From NCBI GenBank assembly GCA_026874595.1, contig CM049320.1:30490714-30554713 (forward strand): a DNA stretch of 64,000 nucleotides, read 5' to 3'. A program made the translations under genes and the position numbers. The DNA is from Sipunculus nudus. Taxonomy: Eukaryota; Annelida; Sipuncula; Golfingiida; Sipunculidae. The notes under the pieces were generated by a model, which saw only the letters and a program-made list of their open reading frames with translations, ran no database searches and was not told where the DNA came from. Positions 42,841 to 54,807 of the stretch are shown piece after piece. Positions within the stretch are counted from its first letter, which is position 1; every line of letters starts with the position of its first letter.

Positions 42841-45800
42841 TGTCCCCCACACATACAGATTGCAAAGCAAGCGTACAGGGGGTTTTATCAACAACGCCTT
42901 GGGAAGTAAACACTTAAAGGGACGATTTAGTTTGTACTCATTATATTAAAACATACAGGGGCGTTAATGCAGGAGGTCAATATCCCCCCCCATCCCACAC
43001 ATAAACATTCTTTTAGCTACATGGGATAACATTCCCCCCGCTTTTAAGAGAATAAGATATACTGGGTATAAAATATATAAATAGTTAGCAAGATAGCAAG
43101 AACCCCCCCCCCCCCTTGCTCTCGACCAACATCTTTTTTTTAGACAAATCTTATGCATGGCAGGGGGGTGTGGGGGACGTGACCCCCCCCCCCCCCCCGC
43201 TCTTAACCAATGACCTTTTTTAAGGCATGTTTGCATACATTGTTTTCGTGCTCCAAACCTTCTTGATATTGGAATTTAAGGATTTGCGCATCTTTTGATC
43301 CAAAATTCATGTAAATCGAGATTACCAATTCGGAGTATTCTGTAATCAAAAGTCTGCATTTGTTTATAACACGTGAATGAAATATCTATTGTGTGATCAT
43401 CAAGGCTGACCAGTATATCGGACAATGATGCGATTTTCATTCAAACCCAAGTTAAGTGATACATCATTGTAAAAGCTTAAAAGAGGCTGGTCATTGTCAT
43501 AATTGCTTTCTTGAAGTTGCTGGCAGATAGGTTTTTATAATCTAACAAAAAATAATACAGTAGCATGCTAATGAATCTGGCAGATTTTCTCCGTGTAATT
43601 TTAAAACAGGATTTGCTTACCCAATAACGTACATTATATCAGGCACTCAAAATACACAATACATATACTTAAAGACAGGGGCGGGTGGCTGATCATGAGC
43701 AACTTAATAAATGCAAGAATTTTCGGGTTTAGGGCATGTCACTATGGAAGTAACAGTAGCTCTTATGTATATTAATTTATTGCGTGGCAATGTGTGTGCT
43801 AAAAATCAGGTAGTTCTTTTATCACTTCGCCGCACAGAGACGTTACTTTTTTTATATTTCAGACGGTATACCTAGTAGCCTTGTATTTCTTGTGAGGTTT
43901 TTTTTTTACTGTCCTTTATCCTGGCTATTTACTTTTGGTGAAATTTGTCTAGTGACCTGAGACAAGTATAGCTGACTTTGTTGATTTAGTTGATTTAGTC
44001 ACAATCAAAATAAATTCGCAGCAAGGTTGTTCTCTTTTCAGGACATGGACGATAGAATTGTGGTCAGGGATAGGCACAGATGCTGGGATGTTTTCTATTC
44101 CAAGAGTATCTTATGTGACATCTGCAAATTGATAACTATGTTACACTCCTCCGAATTAATGTAACGTTGATTAGATTAAGTGGAAGAATTAAAAATTTAG
44201 GAGAACCCATACTGGACCCATCCTGTAAAGAGTGCATAAATATATAGGGGGAGCAAAAAAAACGGATCAGAGCTCATGTAATGTTTAAAAATGGGGTACT
44301 TGGGTTCAGAGGCTAGCAAGAGGTTGACAGGTTGTCCCTGCAGTGGTTTCGTTTTGTTTCATGAGTCACAGGTGCAGTCTGTTTCGTTGAAGTATTCAGT
44401 GATCAGATAAGCAGGTCGCCAAACTCTCAAGATTGGTGGGATGCAATAATAGACTATATTTGGGCGGCAGAATTATTGAATGTATGCTCAAATTGTGGGT
44501 ATTTTGGGCAATTTGTGCTTTACGGTTTCAAAGATATCTTTGGCTATTTGCACTGATTATGAGTGACATGGTATGTTTAACATAAACTTTAAAAACTCAT
44601 ATCCATATGTTCAGTATCCTTGTCGGCACCTTCTCATGACTCAACCATGGCTGACACTCGCAGTGTACATATATCAGTGCCGGCAGTCCTTGCAACATGA
44701 TAATTTAGTCTATGAACAAAGTCTTACTTGGTTACAATCAGTGTCGCCTCAGTGCGAGATCTGCAACATTCAGCCTATTCGACTAGGGCCTCACAGAAGG
44801 ACGGAAAATTTTGTGAATGACATGTCAGGTAATTTATATGTTTGCATACCACGTTTAATTAGAAGTCTGATTGACTGTCAATCAAACGACAATTCATAGG
44901 GTTAAGTCAATCAGTTTCATTGGAGTCCTTTGGAAATCCATTTTTGAACGTATGACTGTGGCGGGAATGGCAATGCTATTTATGAGAGCTGAGGTTATAC
45001 CCCTCGCTGAACAACAAGCAAACGCACTTTGAAGAACAGGAGTCGAATCAAGAAGTGACAGGGTGACTGATGCAAGTCATATGCGTTTATGGAGCTCCTT
45101 GATGGAGTCATCCCTGTACTGTGGCAAGGAACAGAACTGAAAATGTTTTAAACTGATATACGTTGGTAACTGATACTCTTTTGATGTAAATCAACTCCCA
45201 ACTGTTGACACAGGGCCAGTGGACTAAAGACCATTCGCATCATTGATGTCATGTGATTGCACGTTCTGATTCCTTAGGAAACAGCTGGTTTATCAAACTT
45301 TTTTTTATTTACCTAAATGCGAAGCCATTTAATAAAAGTATGTAAAAGTGGAAAACAGTGCACACTATAATAATCATACTTGTATTATTGTGAACCCTCA
45401 TTAGCTGACCGTGGAAAGCTGGGTGACCGCATATTCTCTTCATAATTACAGTGAGTCCCAGTGAAATACGGAGGTGCAGTATGTTCTTCCTTGTTCTGAA
45501 GTTGATAAAACCTAGTTATATAGGATATTTATTATAAAGTTGCTAAAATCTAAACTATAATATATACCTTTGAATTGTGATAGACCAACAGCACATTTTG
45601 GAGGAGGCTGATTTTTATATGTTGCGGAATTGTATTAAGATATTAACAGAGGAATAATATAACCCCTGTGCATTTCGGAAATTTATGTAGATTTAGAAAA
45701 GAAGGGATGTGCAGGTAGCCTTTATATCAACTGGTGAAGGTTTTAAGAAATGGGGCTTTTTCAATGTGTCTTTCCACAGGAGACCTTCATCAATGGATCG

Positions 45801-46039
45801 ATACACAAAATAAATAAAGTTCTTCCAGAATGCATATTTCCTTTCTATTTACAAAATTCTGTATGGGGGGGGGGGGGGGGGGGTAACCAATGCTTTGTAT
45901 TTTGTTTAATATTTCTACAGGGGTCTTTCATTAATTTACAGTTTAAGCAAAATGCAAATGATCGGTTACTCTTCCAAAGGTAATATTTTGAAAATTTAGA
46001 GGAAATATGTATTCTCATTTAAATACTTTTTTATACTTT
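42841..46039. other. No gene recognised between blocks B and C
   Basis: Poly-C/G tracts, a 108-codon frame at 44573-44899 without family resemblance, and no clear splice-linked exon. Confidence 0.5.
43085..43200. repeat. Short direct repeat with poly-C runs
   Basis: Two units reading poly-C, then '(T)TGCTCTCGACCAACATC' or 'GCTCTTAACCAATGACC', then poly-T, about 90 bp apart. Other C or G runs lie at 362-377, 6727-6750, 35911-35925, 45865-45882 and 47107-47121. Confidence 0.7.
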
Positions 46040-46260
46040 AATTGGATTCGTACCTTTGTTTTGAATTTATGTTTAAAAAAGTAGTAATTCCTGAAAAAGG
46101 GATACTTTGGGGGGATGGGGGAAGGGGTTGGGTTGTGCAGCTACTCGCAATAATACACAAGTGGTTAACAACTAATTAATAAAGGAAATGCCCTTAGCTA
46201 CGGGCATGGCAGTTTTCTGGAAGCTATGTGTTACAACGTGAATATTATGAAAGAAAAATA
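46040..46260. repeat. Copy of segment 38380-38535
   Basis: 'ATTGGATTC..ACCTT.GTT.TGAATTTA' and 'CTACGG.CATGGCAGTTTT' followed by 'AAGCT' and 'TACAAC.TGA' are shared. Extends the mosaic duplication of the copy 1 5' flank to about 46 kb. Confidence 0.55.
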
Positions 46261-46350
46261 TATCTTATAGATCGCTGGTTTTAGATATGCTTATTTTTTT
46301 TTTAAGGTGGCTTTTAGGAACAAGGTGATACACACTAAGAACTACCATCG

Positions 46351-46787
46351 ATGCAATGCGATCACATGTTTTCTACTGTAAAAATATTTTCCTTGTACGC
46401 AATTGCCTTGTGGCCAACATGTCGGGGTCTTGCTCCTGGTCTAATTGTATTTTCGGAGCGTTTCAGAACCTCCATGGCGGAGGTCACTGCGCTCGTTTTA
46501 AAAACCTTCTCTCTGATTTTTGGTTTGAAATATTCCTCCAGATATACTGGACAAAGAAACTCAGATGTACAAGCTTCTATAGAGTGCGTCTCTTGATTTT
46601 GCCTTTGAGAAGGAAGGCGGGTCACATAATTAATACGGTATTTTCCCCAATGACCAGACCAACAAAAATGAAAGTGACGGATGCGAAGAAAAGCAATACC
46701 ATCACCAATGTAAAACATCTGGACAAAGTTACAACAGTCCAACATCGTGTTCTCGCGCAGAGAAAGGTTCCCGTTGGAGCTAAATGA
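46351..46787. other. Overlapping open frames on both strands
   Basis: A 143-codon plus-strand frame and a 127-codon minus-strand frame overlap. The minus strand includes YLEEYFKPKIREKVFKTSA, and another minus frame has a hydrophobic run (LVMVLLFFASVTFIFVGLVI). It may be a decayed exon of a membrane protein; the family is not recognised. Confidence 0.2.
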
Positions 46788-47875
46788 CCTCAGTCAGACA
46801 CTACTGAACTACATCAGACAATTAGGCCTACTAGTGGACAGAAATATGAAGATAACACAAGTTAACATTCTCAAGAGCATAGTCACCAAACAATACACCT
46901 AGAGAATAAGCTTATATTTACTAGGCCTAGGCTAATTACGCTCTGCGGGAAAACATTTTTCAATTCCAACAAAAAGGACAACTCTATTTTGAATACTACT
47001 AAGGACCTCCGGACCCTACTGCAAAGTCAGCTAAATCTATAGACTCCTTATGATGCGGGTCAAGCAGTGTAATGTAATGCTTACAGATGCTGTCACTGCC
47101 AAGGTCCCCCCCCCCCCCCCCGGTACGGCTTACAACGGTTATGACACATGTCGGTTAAAAGGAAAACAAAACCGGAATGTACCAATGTGACAGCCCTCAC
47201 TGAATCCTGCTTTGCCCAAGCAAAGCTTTTGTCCATCCTGTTGCCAACAACCGATTCATAATGAACATACTTGTGGCCTTTTGCAGAACCGAGCTTGTCT
47301 TATTTAATGCCAGGTGTACCCAGTGGGGGCTTTTAAATAATTACAGGCGAGTCGGGTGAACATGCTGGTGCTCGACTCGCAGCGTAACAGTGGTTCAGGA
47401 AGGAGGGACCAGAGGGCGCTACTGCCTCCCATATATAAATATTGAGGGTTGGGCAGAGATATGTCATTCTGCCCCCCTCCCCAATGTTTTGTGCGAATAA
47501 AAAGTAAATTAGCCTGGCTATCATATTATTAAATATGATTAAAATACGATTAGCTAAGCGTTTAAACTATACTTATACTAAAAAAAAGTCTAATTAATGA
47601 CACTTCTGAAAACACACAAGTACAATATTATTATTAGGGTCTAGCTATACCCTAGTTTATTCTAGTTATCAGTATATTTGTTCATAACGGATGATCGACT
47701 AACCCGCCCCCTCCCCTTCCCCCGACAGTCTAGGGCAGAGTAGTCTATATACATCCTGCCCAGGTGCCTTTGTACATAATAACGACTAGAAGACACTGCA
47801 CATGAAAACTTTTATCACAATTGAGAGAATTTAATTTCCCAAGTGCAGTAGCTAGCTAATATACAAGATGATCCC

Positions 47876-49327
47876 TCTTGAAACAAGTGACCCGTGGGTC
47901 ATTACGCTCAGCCGACTGACATGTTGACAATATGTCCTTGCACAGACAGCTAATTAAGATAATGTAGGTGGCATCATTGTTCATGCATATTAGCTTATGT
48001 TCTTCAAGACCCATGAGCACAACAAATTTGATGACAAACCAACCGGTCTTTCATGAGAAACCTGGTAATTTGTGTGTATTTTGCATTATTTCTAGGGTGC
48101 TCCAACATACCCTAAAACTCTGAGAATTTAGGTCAATGTGACCCATTTTAAGGTTTCTTTTGAGGAACTCTGAGGATGTCAAGTTAGAAGATTCTGGAGC
48201 CAAAGGTTATGATTTGTGCCCTACTTTGGTATCAAATTTTCAATTTTTCTGAGGGGTGCTTATAAGCCCAAAAGCTCAGAATGTATGGGCAACAGAACCC
48301 TAAATTAACGTTTCCGAGGGGATTTTCATAGACCTCCCTGGATTTAGGTTAGCAGATGCCAGGTCCAATGTTTATGATTTGTGCCCTGCTTTGGTATCAA
48401 ATTTTTAATTATGATGGGGGTTGCTTATAAGCCCAATAGCTCAGAGAATATGGAAAACAGAGACCTAATTTCAGGTTTCCATGGAAACTTTTCATGTACC
48501 TCTCTGGGTGTTAAGAAAGAATATTCTAGGTTCAGTCGTTATATTTGGGCCCTGTTAACAGATGATCGCATCTTTAAAGGTCTCTAAAATAGAGATAAAA
48601 ATCGTAAAAAAAAAATGAAAAATACAGGTAGTGCCACCAGTCTGCAAAAACTGATGTAAAATTCCATGGCCAATATCCGCGCAAAGAATCATGGTGATCA
48701 ATGCATAAGTTTTTCAGATACTTGAGCTTTTGTATCAAATGTTTCATTATTCTTTGGGATACTTCGGAGCCCCATAGCTTGAAGAATATGGGTAACAGAG
48801 ACCAAATGTTAGGTTTCCAAGGTGACTTTTTTCATGGACCTCTCTGGGTGTAAAGTGAGAAGATTCGAGGTCCAGCGGATACGATTTGTGCCGTGTTAAT
48901 AGATCACCACATCTTTTAAGGTCTCAAAAATAGAGAAAAAAATCGTAAAATATTGAAAAAAATACAGGTGGCGCCACAAGTCTGCAGAAAATGATCGTAC
49001 TCACCATGATCAATATATCAATGCAAGATATCATGGTGATCAATGCATTAGTTGTTCAGATAATTGAGCTTTTGTATCAAATTTTACATTATTCTGGGGG
49101 GTACTTTGGAGCCCCATAGCTTGAAGAATACGGGTAACAGAGACCTAATTCCAGGTTTCCAAGGAGATTTTTCATGGACCTCTCTGGATGTGAAGTAAAA
49201 AGATTCCAGGTCCAGCGGTTACGATTTGTGCCTTGTTAACGGACAAACGCCCGGATGGCCAGACGGCCGGACGGACAAAGAGTGATCGCTATAGCTCAGA
49301 TGACTTACAGTCAGCTGAGCTAAAAAG
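47876..49327 (+). mobile_element. Family-1 element, most complete copy (~1.45 kb)
   Basis: Starts with the palindrome GACCCGTGGGTC followed by CGCTCAGCCG. It contains about four monomers of 200-370 bp, each with 'TTTTGTATCAAATTTT', 'GGTTTCCAAGG' and 'AGATTCTAGGTCCAG'. It ends in a GGACGG run and the hairpin TAGCTCAG...CAGCTGAGCTA at about 49294-49324. No coding capacity. It sits inside the duplicated promoter block C, splitting it. Confidence 0.7.
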
Positions 49328-49359
49328 CAAAGAATTGATGAATATATGATGCACACAGG

Positions 49360-49830
49360 CCTATTAATTAAAGTTTCTCCGTCACGTTTACTAAGGTTTT
49401 TGGCCCGCAGAAACATTCACTATGAAAATATGTAGGCTTATAACTAGCCCTGCCCGCATATGCCAACATCCGCTCCACAGTCTAAATAAATCATTGAGAC
49501 ACAATCAGCAAACTCGCGGGCCGGCGGTTGGACATGTAGCCTGAGCGGCCGATTATGGCCCTCAACTGCTAAAGCATATCTCTGTTAATAATTTATGTAG
49601 TTCACGTACATCTAACTTGGTAACCGGCATTTAACATATTTAAATCGCATTAATCCTTACCTTGCTAGGTTTTCGCTTTGCAAGTGAGCGAGACAGGCAC
49701 CACACTTTCTGGGAAAGAATGATGTCATGCTTTTGCACACGTTACATCTACCATAAGGTAAAGGTGTTATAACGGTGTTCATGAGCGAGAGGGCGTGAAT
49801 GTGCTGCCATGCATGCTGCTAGTTACGTTT
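49360..49830 (-). promoter_or_regulatory. Candidate promoter/5'UTR block C
   Basis: Aligned to block B across 'CCCGCAGAAAC', 'CCCGCATAT.CCA', 'CATTTAACATAT.TAAATC' and 'GAAAGAATGA.GTCATGCTTTTGCA'. The CRE is changed to TGATGTCA at 49720-49727 and the donor GCAAG|GTAAGG is retained. The outer part of the block continues at 47230-47310, separated by the family-1 insertion. Confidence 0.35.
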
Positions 49831-50559
49831 GACTACATGGTACAAATTAATTATGGTTCGTGATTGTGGAGACGGCACGTGTCCCAAATCCCTATTTATT
49901 TATCTAAGGAAATTTTATAATCACAATTCTTGTACCGGCGATGTTTTCACTTGTGTCCCCGAGTAGTGACCGACGGGTTTTTTGTTTTTTACGGTTTTTT
50001 TTTGTCTGATGAGCCTGATACTGTCTTTTTATATAAAAGTCGACCTTAAATAGAAGCTGGCCTTGTTTAGACGCCGGGTGAAAGCAGCGTCTGAAAAAAA
50101 AAATAATACGCCTGGGCGTATATTCAAGGAAATGTGGTATATAAGAGAACATTAGCTAAGGAACAGAAAATCATCTTTCTTTTGATGAGAAAGAGCCTCA
50201 AAATGTCCTGTTACATTAAATATTTAAAAATATGGTGGGTGTTGGTGTTTTTCCTTTGAAAGTGAATAGGCACTTGCAGGCCCGGGTTCCCACACCTTGA
50301 CAAAACCAGTTTTTTTTCAAGAATTTTTCAAGGATTTTTCAGGTGAATAATCTCAATTTGCCAGGAGTCTACGTGTATATGGAGAGTTTTATTTTTCAAC
50401 ATCATATTAACTTTACTTTTTCAGAGCTCTCTTTAGGACTGGCTGCAATGGGCATGTATATAGTGTGTGTTAAATCCAATTCTCTTACCATTAATTTAAA
50501 TGTATGTGAATCCCATGTATCTGAGTACAACAGCTTCCAATAAACTGAATATTTATTGC

Positions 50560-50560
<1 letters not shown>

Positions 50561-50625
<65 letters not shown>
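50561..50625. repeat. (TA)n microsatellite, one of the two longest
   Basis: About 32 TA dinucleotides. Confidence 0.95.
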
Positions 50626-50627
<2 letters not shown>

Positions 50628-51059
50628 CAAATTGACGAGGATTATTCATTCTAGGCATGAACTCTCATTTACCGTCGGGTGCAAATGAATACAAACATGT
50701 ACAAAAATTACCGAAAACTATTGAAAGGTTACTGAATAGACGAAAAGAATTACTGAAATTTGTATTCGATTATCATAAACTTAGGAAATAGTGGAAATTT
50801 ATCACTCTGATCACTCTTCATAAAAGATGAGTGAAATAAGTGAACATCATATACTTACTAAGCACCAGAACTGGTTGTGCCTGAATTAATTAATCTGTAA
50901 AAGAGGTTAACTAATAGTATTGAAAGCCCCGATCGTCAGCAGCATATATTGACACTTGGCAAGCGACCATGGTTTCTTCCATCTATCAACTTGAGAAACA
51001 ATATTATTCACCAAATATAGAGGCCAATACGGTGAATCACTCTTGAGAAAAGCGGATTA

Positions 51060-51560
51060 ATTTATACTATAAAAATGATAAGGTAGGTGGCGCCACCTGT
51101 CTGGTTGACAAAAACCTCTCCATGATGTATGTACAAGCCAAATTGCAGACCAAAACATTGAATGACTCTTCAGATAGAAGCAATTTTTGCCTAAAACAAA
51201 GCAAAGGTACGGATGGACGCCACAAAAATTAATGAAGATGGCGCCACCAGTCTTGAATATAAGATGGGAGTATCCAGGTTTAATGGACGTGCCTAATTTC
51301 AGCCATTTCTGTCAGTTTTTGACCTATAATGCTCACGGTACTGTCAAGTGGCAATATTGGGGTATTAAAAGGTACAAAAACAAGAAAAGGACAAGTGGTG
51401 CCAGCAGTCTTCCGTAGAAGCTATCCAAGACCTATGATAAATTTGATTTTTCGACCACTCCATGCTTCCCTTATTGATATTTTTTTTTATTTTGTGGGAT
51501 TTTCACCATATGTGGCAACATTCAAGGTCAAGGTCACTCTCATAGGCCAGGTCATGACCC
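51060..51560. repeat. Family-1-related monomers with GGCGCCACC motif
   Basis: 'GGTGGCGCCACCTGTCTG', 'TGGCGCCACCAGTCTT' and 'GTGGTGCCAGCAGTCTT' recur about 150 bp apart. The same motif occurs in family-1 monomers at 5706, 48626 and 48967. No ends seen. Confidence 0.5.
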
Positions 51561-52619
51561 CAATTTAATAATACATCATCTAATAACAAAAATACATCAT
51601 CCCATAACTCATGTTTATGCATATGCATAATATGAAAGAAATCTATTAGTTTTTTTTTTACTTATAATGCTCACAGTACTTTCAAGTTGCAATGATGGGG
51701 GTATTTAACAGCACAAATACAATAAATACTGGAATTCCCAAATGCAAGTGCACTGAGATTGCATTACAAAACATCTGTAAACCTCCCAATGAAGAAAACC
51801 CTGGTAAACTATCAACCACTTTCAGTGAGGGCTAAAATTTAAAATGTTTATTCTTGAACAAAATCTTTCAGAAAGAGCATAAATTTCTAACTTCATGACA
51901 ACTGAAGACACGATTTTGATATTTATTTTGGTCTTTCAGTAACTGTTGATACCTATCGTAAACTACTATAACAGGTTATTATTAAATGCCGATAGTAATT
52001 CATTCAGCGAGGGTTCAGACTGAATTTTTTCATTCTAGAACATTTTGAAAGAGTGATAAACTGCACACAATTCACCAATTTTATGATGGTATAATCAACT
52101 TTTCTGTTATTTTTCGGTGAACTCAGTATATTTTGTATATATTTACTTTCATTTCAAAGGTTACTGAGAAGACCAAAAAAGTTATTTTGCTTCTCAGCAA
52201 CTTCTTGGTCTCATAGGTATTTTGGGTAAATTTTGGAATTTTTCAGTGTCTAGCAAGACCTAAACATTTGCCTGACAATGCTGTCCATATCAAAGCCAGG
52301 AATGCATTAACAGCAAATGTGGTAAAAAAGGGTAAATAAAAAAGAAAATTTAATTCATTCTGAATCTCCAGTGAGATTTAAGGAGCTAGTTTTTCATATC
52401 CGGCAGTCTTTCCATTTCTCTGGTGGCATAGTTTTTGTAAGTAATATGCATCTCACGGGAACAAGTCACGAACTCGGATACCAAACCAAACCCCATATGG
52501 ACAAGCAAGCTAATTAGAGGCCAGCTTTCCTAAATAACATAACTACAAGTAACTAAAAGTCAATATGACAGACTAGTCTGTCAGTTCATCGGCCAGGATT
52601 TTAAAGAATGGATGTAAAG

Positions 52620-53115
52620 GAATGCATAATACACCTGTTGAACATTTTGTGATCTCGGACCTCATTTAATATGCATGGATTTTCCTGGAAATAGAACTTA
52701 GGCGAGATATTATATTAATATTTCTGATGAGTTTCATCAAAATTCGTTATATTCCTTGAACGTTATTGTGGCTACACCAAGAATTAGCCAGTACATAACA
52801 GCCTGAAAATCTCATTAAATATGCGTGAATTTTGCTGAGGTGGGAAACTATTGGTAAATATGCAAGAGTTTCATGAAAATCCACAGGAGTTTTGGAAAGT
52901 AACCACGGTGCCACAAAAGCGCGGCGCCCTTCGACCTTATTAAATACGTGTGGATTTTGCCCATAATCGAACTCGGGTGAGATAAATCTATTGGTAAGCA
53001 GTTATGGCGGTTTTCGTGAAAATCCATCAAAGCTACAGCAAGTTATCCCGGCGACACATTTCATGGACGGCAGTAGGTATACCATAATACGTGCCGTCTT
53101 AGACGGGCGTATAAA
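52620..53115. mobile_element. Family-3 element, ~150-bp monomers
   Basis: Monomers carry 'TTTGTGATCTCGGACCTCAT', 'AATATGCATGGATTTT', 'GGTGAGATA' and 'TTTCATGAAAATCCA'. The 3' end has 'GGTATACCATAATACGTGCC' and 'GACGGGCGTATAA', which can pair. A second copy lies at 25735-26125. Confidence 0.55.
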
Positions 53116-53225
53116 AAAGAGGGGACACGTGTACATTTCCAACCATTTATTATTTACAAGCTCAGGTATATATTTGACACAATCGCCTGCTCAAAGACAT
53201 CACAAAATGACTGCAGGATGCATAT

Positions 53226-53474
53226 TCATAGACCTACTGGATCCATGGTAACAGTCTCCATGGCAATGTTCATGGCCTTAACCACATCCTTGGCAACAGG
53301 TTGCCATTGGGTACACAGCAAGCGTTTCTGTGTCCACATAAAGCTCAGAAAGCTGGGTATCGCCTGGTAGGGAGTGTCCTCGAAATTCACAAATACCCCA
53401 GCTATTCTTTTCCTATTTGGTGAAAGAATTATAAATCCATCAGCTGGGTCCTGCTCCAAAATTAGCTTGCACAA
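53226..53474 (-). other. Unidentified open frame, possible exon
   Basis: 82 codons containing GFIILSPNRKRIAGVFVNFE and WQPVAKDVVKAMNIAMETV. Composition is protein-like and non-repetitive. I do not recognise the family. An in-frame stop 8 codons upstream means it would need splicing or is a relic. It lies downstream of the copy 2 stop on the same strand. Confidence 0.3.
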
Positions 53475-53634
53475 GGGAATTTTTTACAACTCCAGCATTT
53501 TCAATTCAGTAAGGTACATAATCCAAGTTTCATCCACACATTATCGAAGAGTAACAATTTTTTGTATAACATACTCGACTTTCACAAGATGCATGTTACA
53601 GTATCCTCTTGCGAATTCTCCGTTTAGTCTTTTC

Positions 53635-53844
53635 TCACTGTCGTACTCGTGAAACTCTATAGAGCCAAGTACATTTTGAAGTGATACTTGTAAATCCACG
53701 AAATGATGAAATCGTCAAATTTTGCGTTTCATATGCAAGTTTGCTGGCAGGCCAGCAGTTGCCATGGCCATTTGGGTGGCCAAGGCGTTTACAAATGTCC
53801 CCACAGGCGTATAAAAATAAAGTATACTCTCTGGGACCACACAA
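53635..53844 (-). other. Unidentified Cys-rich open frame, possible exon
   Basis: 69 codons containing YTLFLYACGDICKRLGHPN and NCWPASKLAYE. The 'Y..F..CGD.C' look is faintly like MRH/lectin folds, but I would not assign it. An upstream AG at about 53891 and a GTAAGT donor at 53916-53921 allow a preceding exon. Confidence 0.3.
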
Positions 53845-53914
53845 TGAAAATGATTACATAGCTCAGATATCCCCAATAGTGACACTATCTGTGTGTCAAC
53901 AGTATGTGTAGAGA

Positions 53915-54055
53915 CTTACCCCACTGCATACAATCCTAATCTTAACTGTACAAGGAAATACAGCTATATATTTATATCCGCGGCTGTGGAATGTATTAGG
54001 GGTGTAGTATTTTACCTGCCAAGCACTGTAGCACCAATCCAAGATGGCGGGAAAA
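53915..54055 (-). promoter_or_regulatory. Candidate compact promoter and first exon
   Basis: In minus orientation: CCGCCATCTTGGATTGG (a YY1-type site overlapping an inverted CCAAT box) at about 54035-54051, then GGATATAAATATATAG about 60-75 nt later, then a GGG|GTAAGTC donor at about 53921. Order and spacing suit a small transcription unit including the two open frames below it. Confidence 0.3.
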
Positions 54056-54631
54056 ATAATTATAATATGGCCAGACCTATAAATTTCCTAAAGTTTACCT
54101 TTTCAGGTAAAGTTCGCAAATAATACAACATCTAATAGTGACAGATAGGTGTGTAAATTGTGTGCCATTTGGTTTTGACAAAAATGGTTATACAAAGCAA
54201 TGTGCTTGTAATTCCATGCTTCTCCTCAGAATCATTCCAAACAGATTCACAGGCACACACATTCCAGTGTTTTTGTTGTGAATTCATTTTTCATGTTTTT
54301 GCTTCTGCAATGTGATTTTTTCCTTGTCCCCAACCCCTTCCAATATTTTGGCTTGACTGGTAAGTCCTTATCTTACTAAGCTGGATACAATTTGAGGTCA
54401 TGCAAATTATTCAACTTGTTTCCTTTTAAAGCACTGAAGAAACTAATAGGAAGTGATACAGCATTGCATGTGCTTGTGTATGTGTGTTGTGACAAAAAAA
54501 ATCGTAAAAAATAACAAGGAAATGCAATGAAACCATCCACTGCCAGGTTCCCCACAGCCAATAAATAGTTGCTAGATCTCCTAGGTACTACAGTATCCAA
54601 TTTGAAATGAGAGCTAATTCTTTTGTGGGTA

Positions 54632-54807
54632 TCAACTCTCCTCTTCATCAGCTTCTCTTAGCCATGTGAAAAACTGCACAACAGACTTCTGGGCCAGTGC
54701 TTTGCCAGCCTGCTCAGCAGGCTCTTGGCTCGCCTCCCACTGGTTGAAGGCATCTTCAGAAATCACATCCTCATCATAAAGGGTATCGAAAAACTGACGT
54801 AACAAAC
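54632..54807 (-). CDS. EIF4G: eIF4G copy 2, terminal exon (W2 end)
   Basis: 176 nt to TGA at 54634-54632. Reads [20 protein letters not shown], then [19 protein letters not shown] and [11 protein letters not shown], the complete W2 C-terminus. Confidence 0.95.

Noticed and set aside
42964-43236. 90-codon Gly-rich minus-strand frame
   Set aside because: Glycines come from poly-C runs; two imperfect repeats explain the frame.
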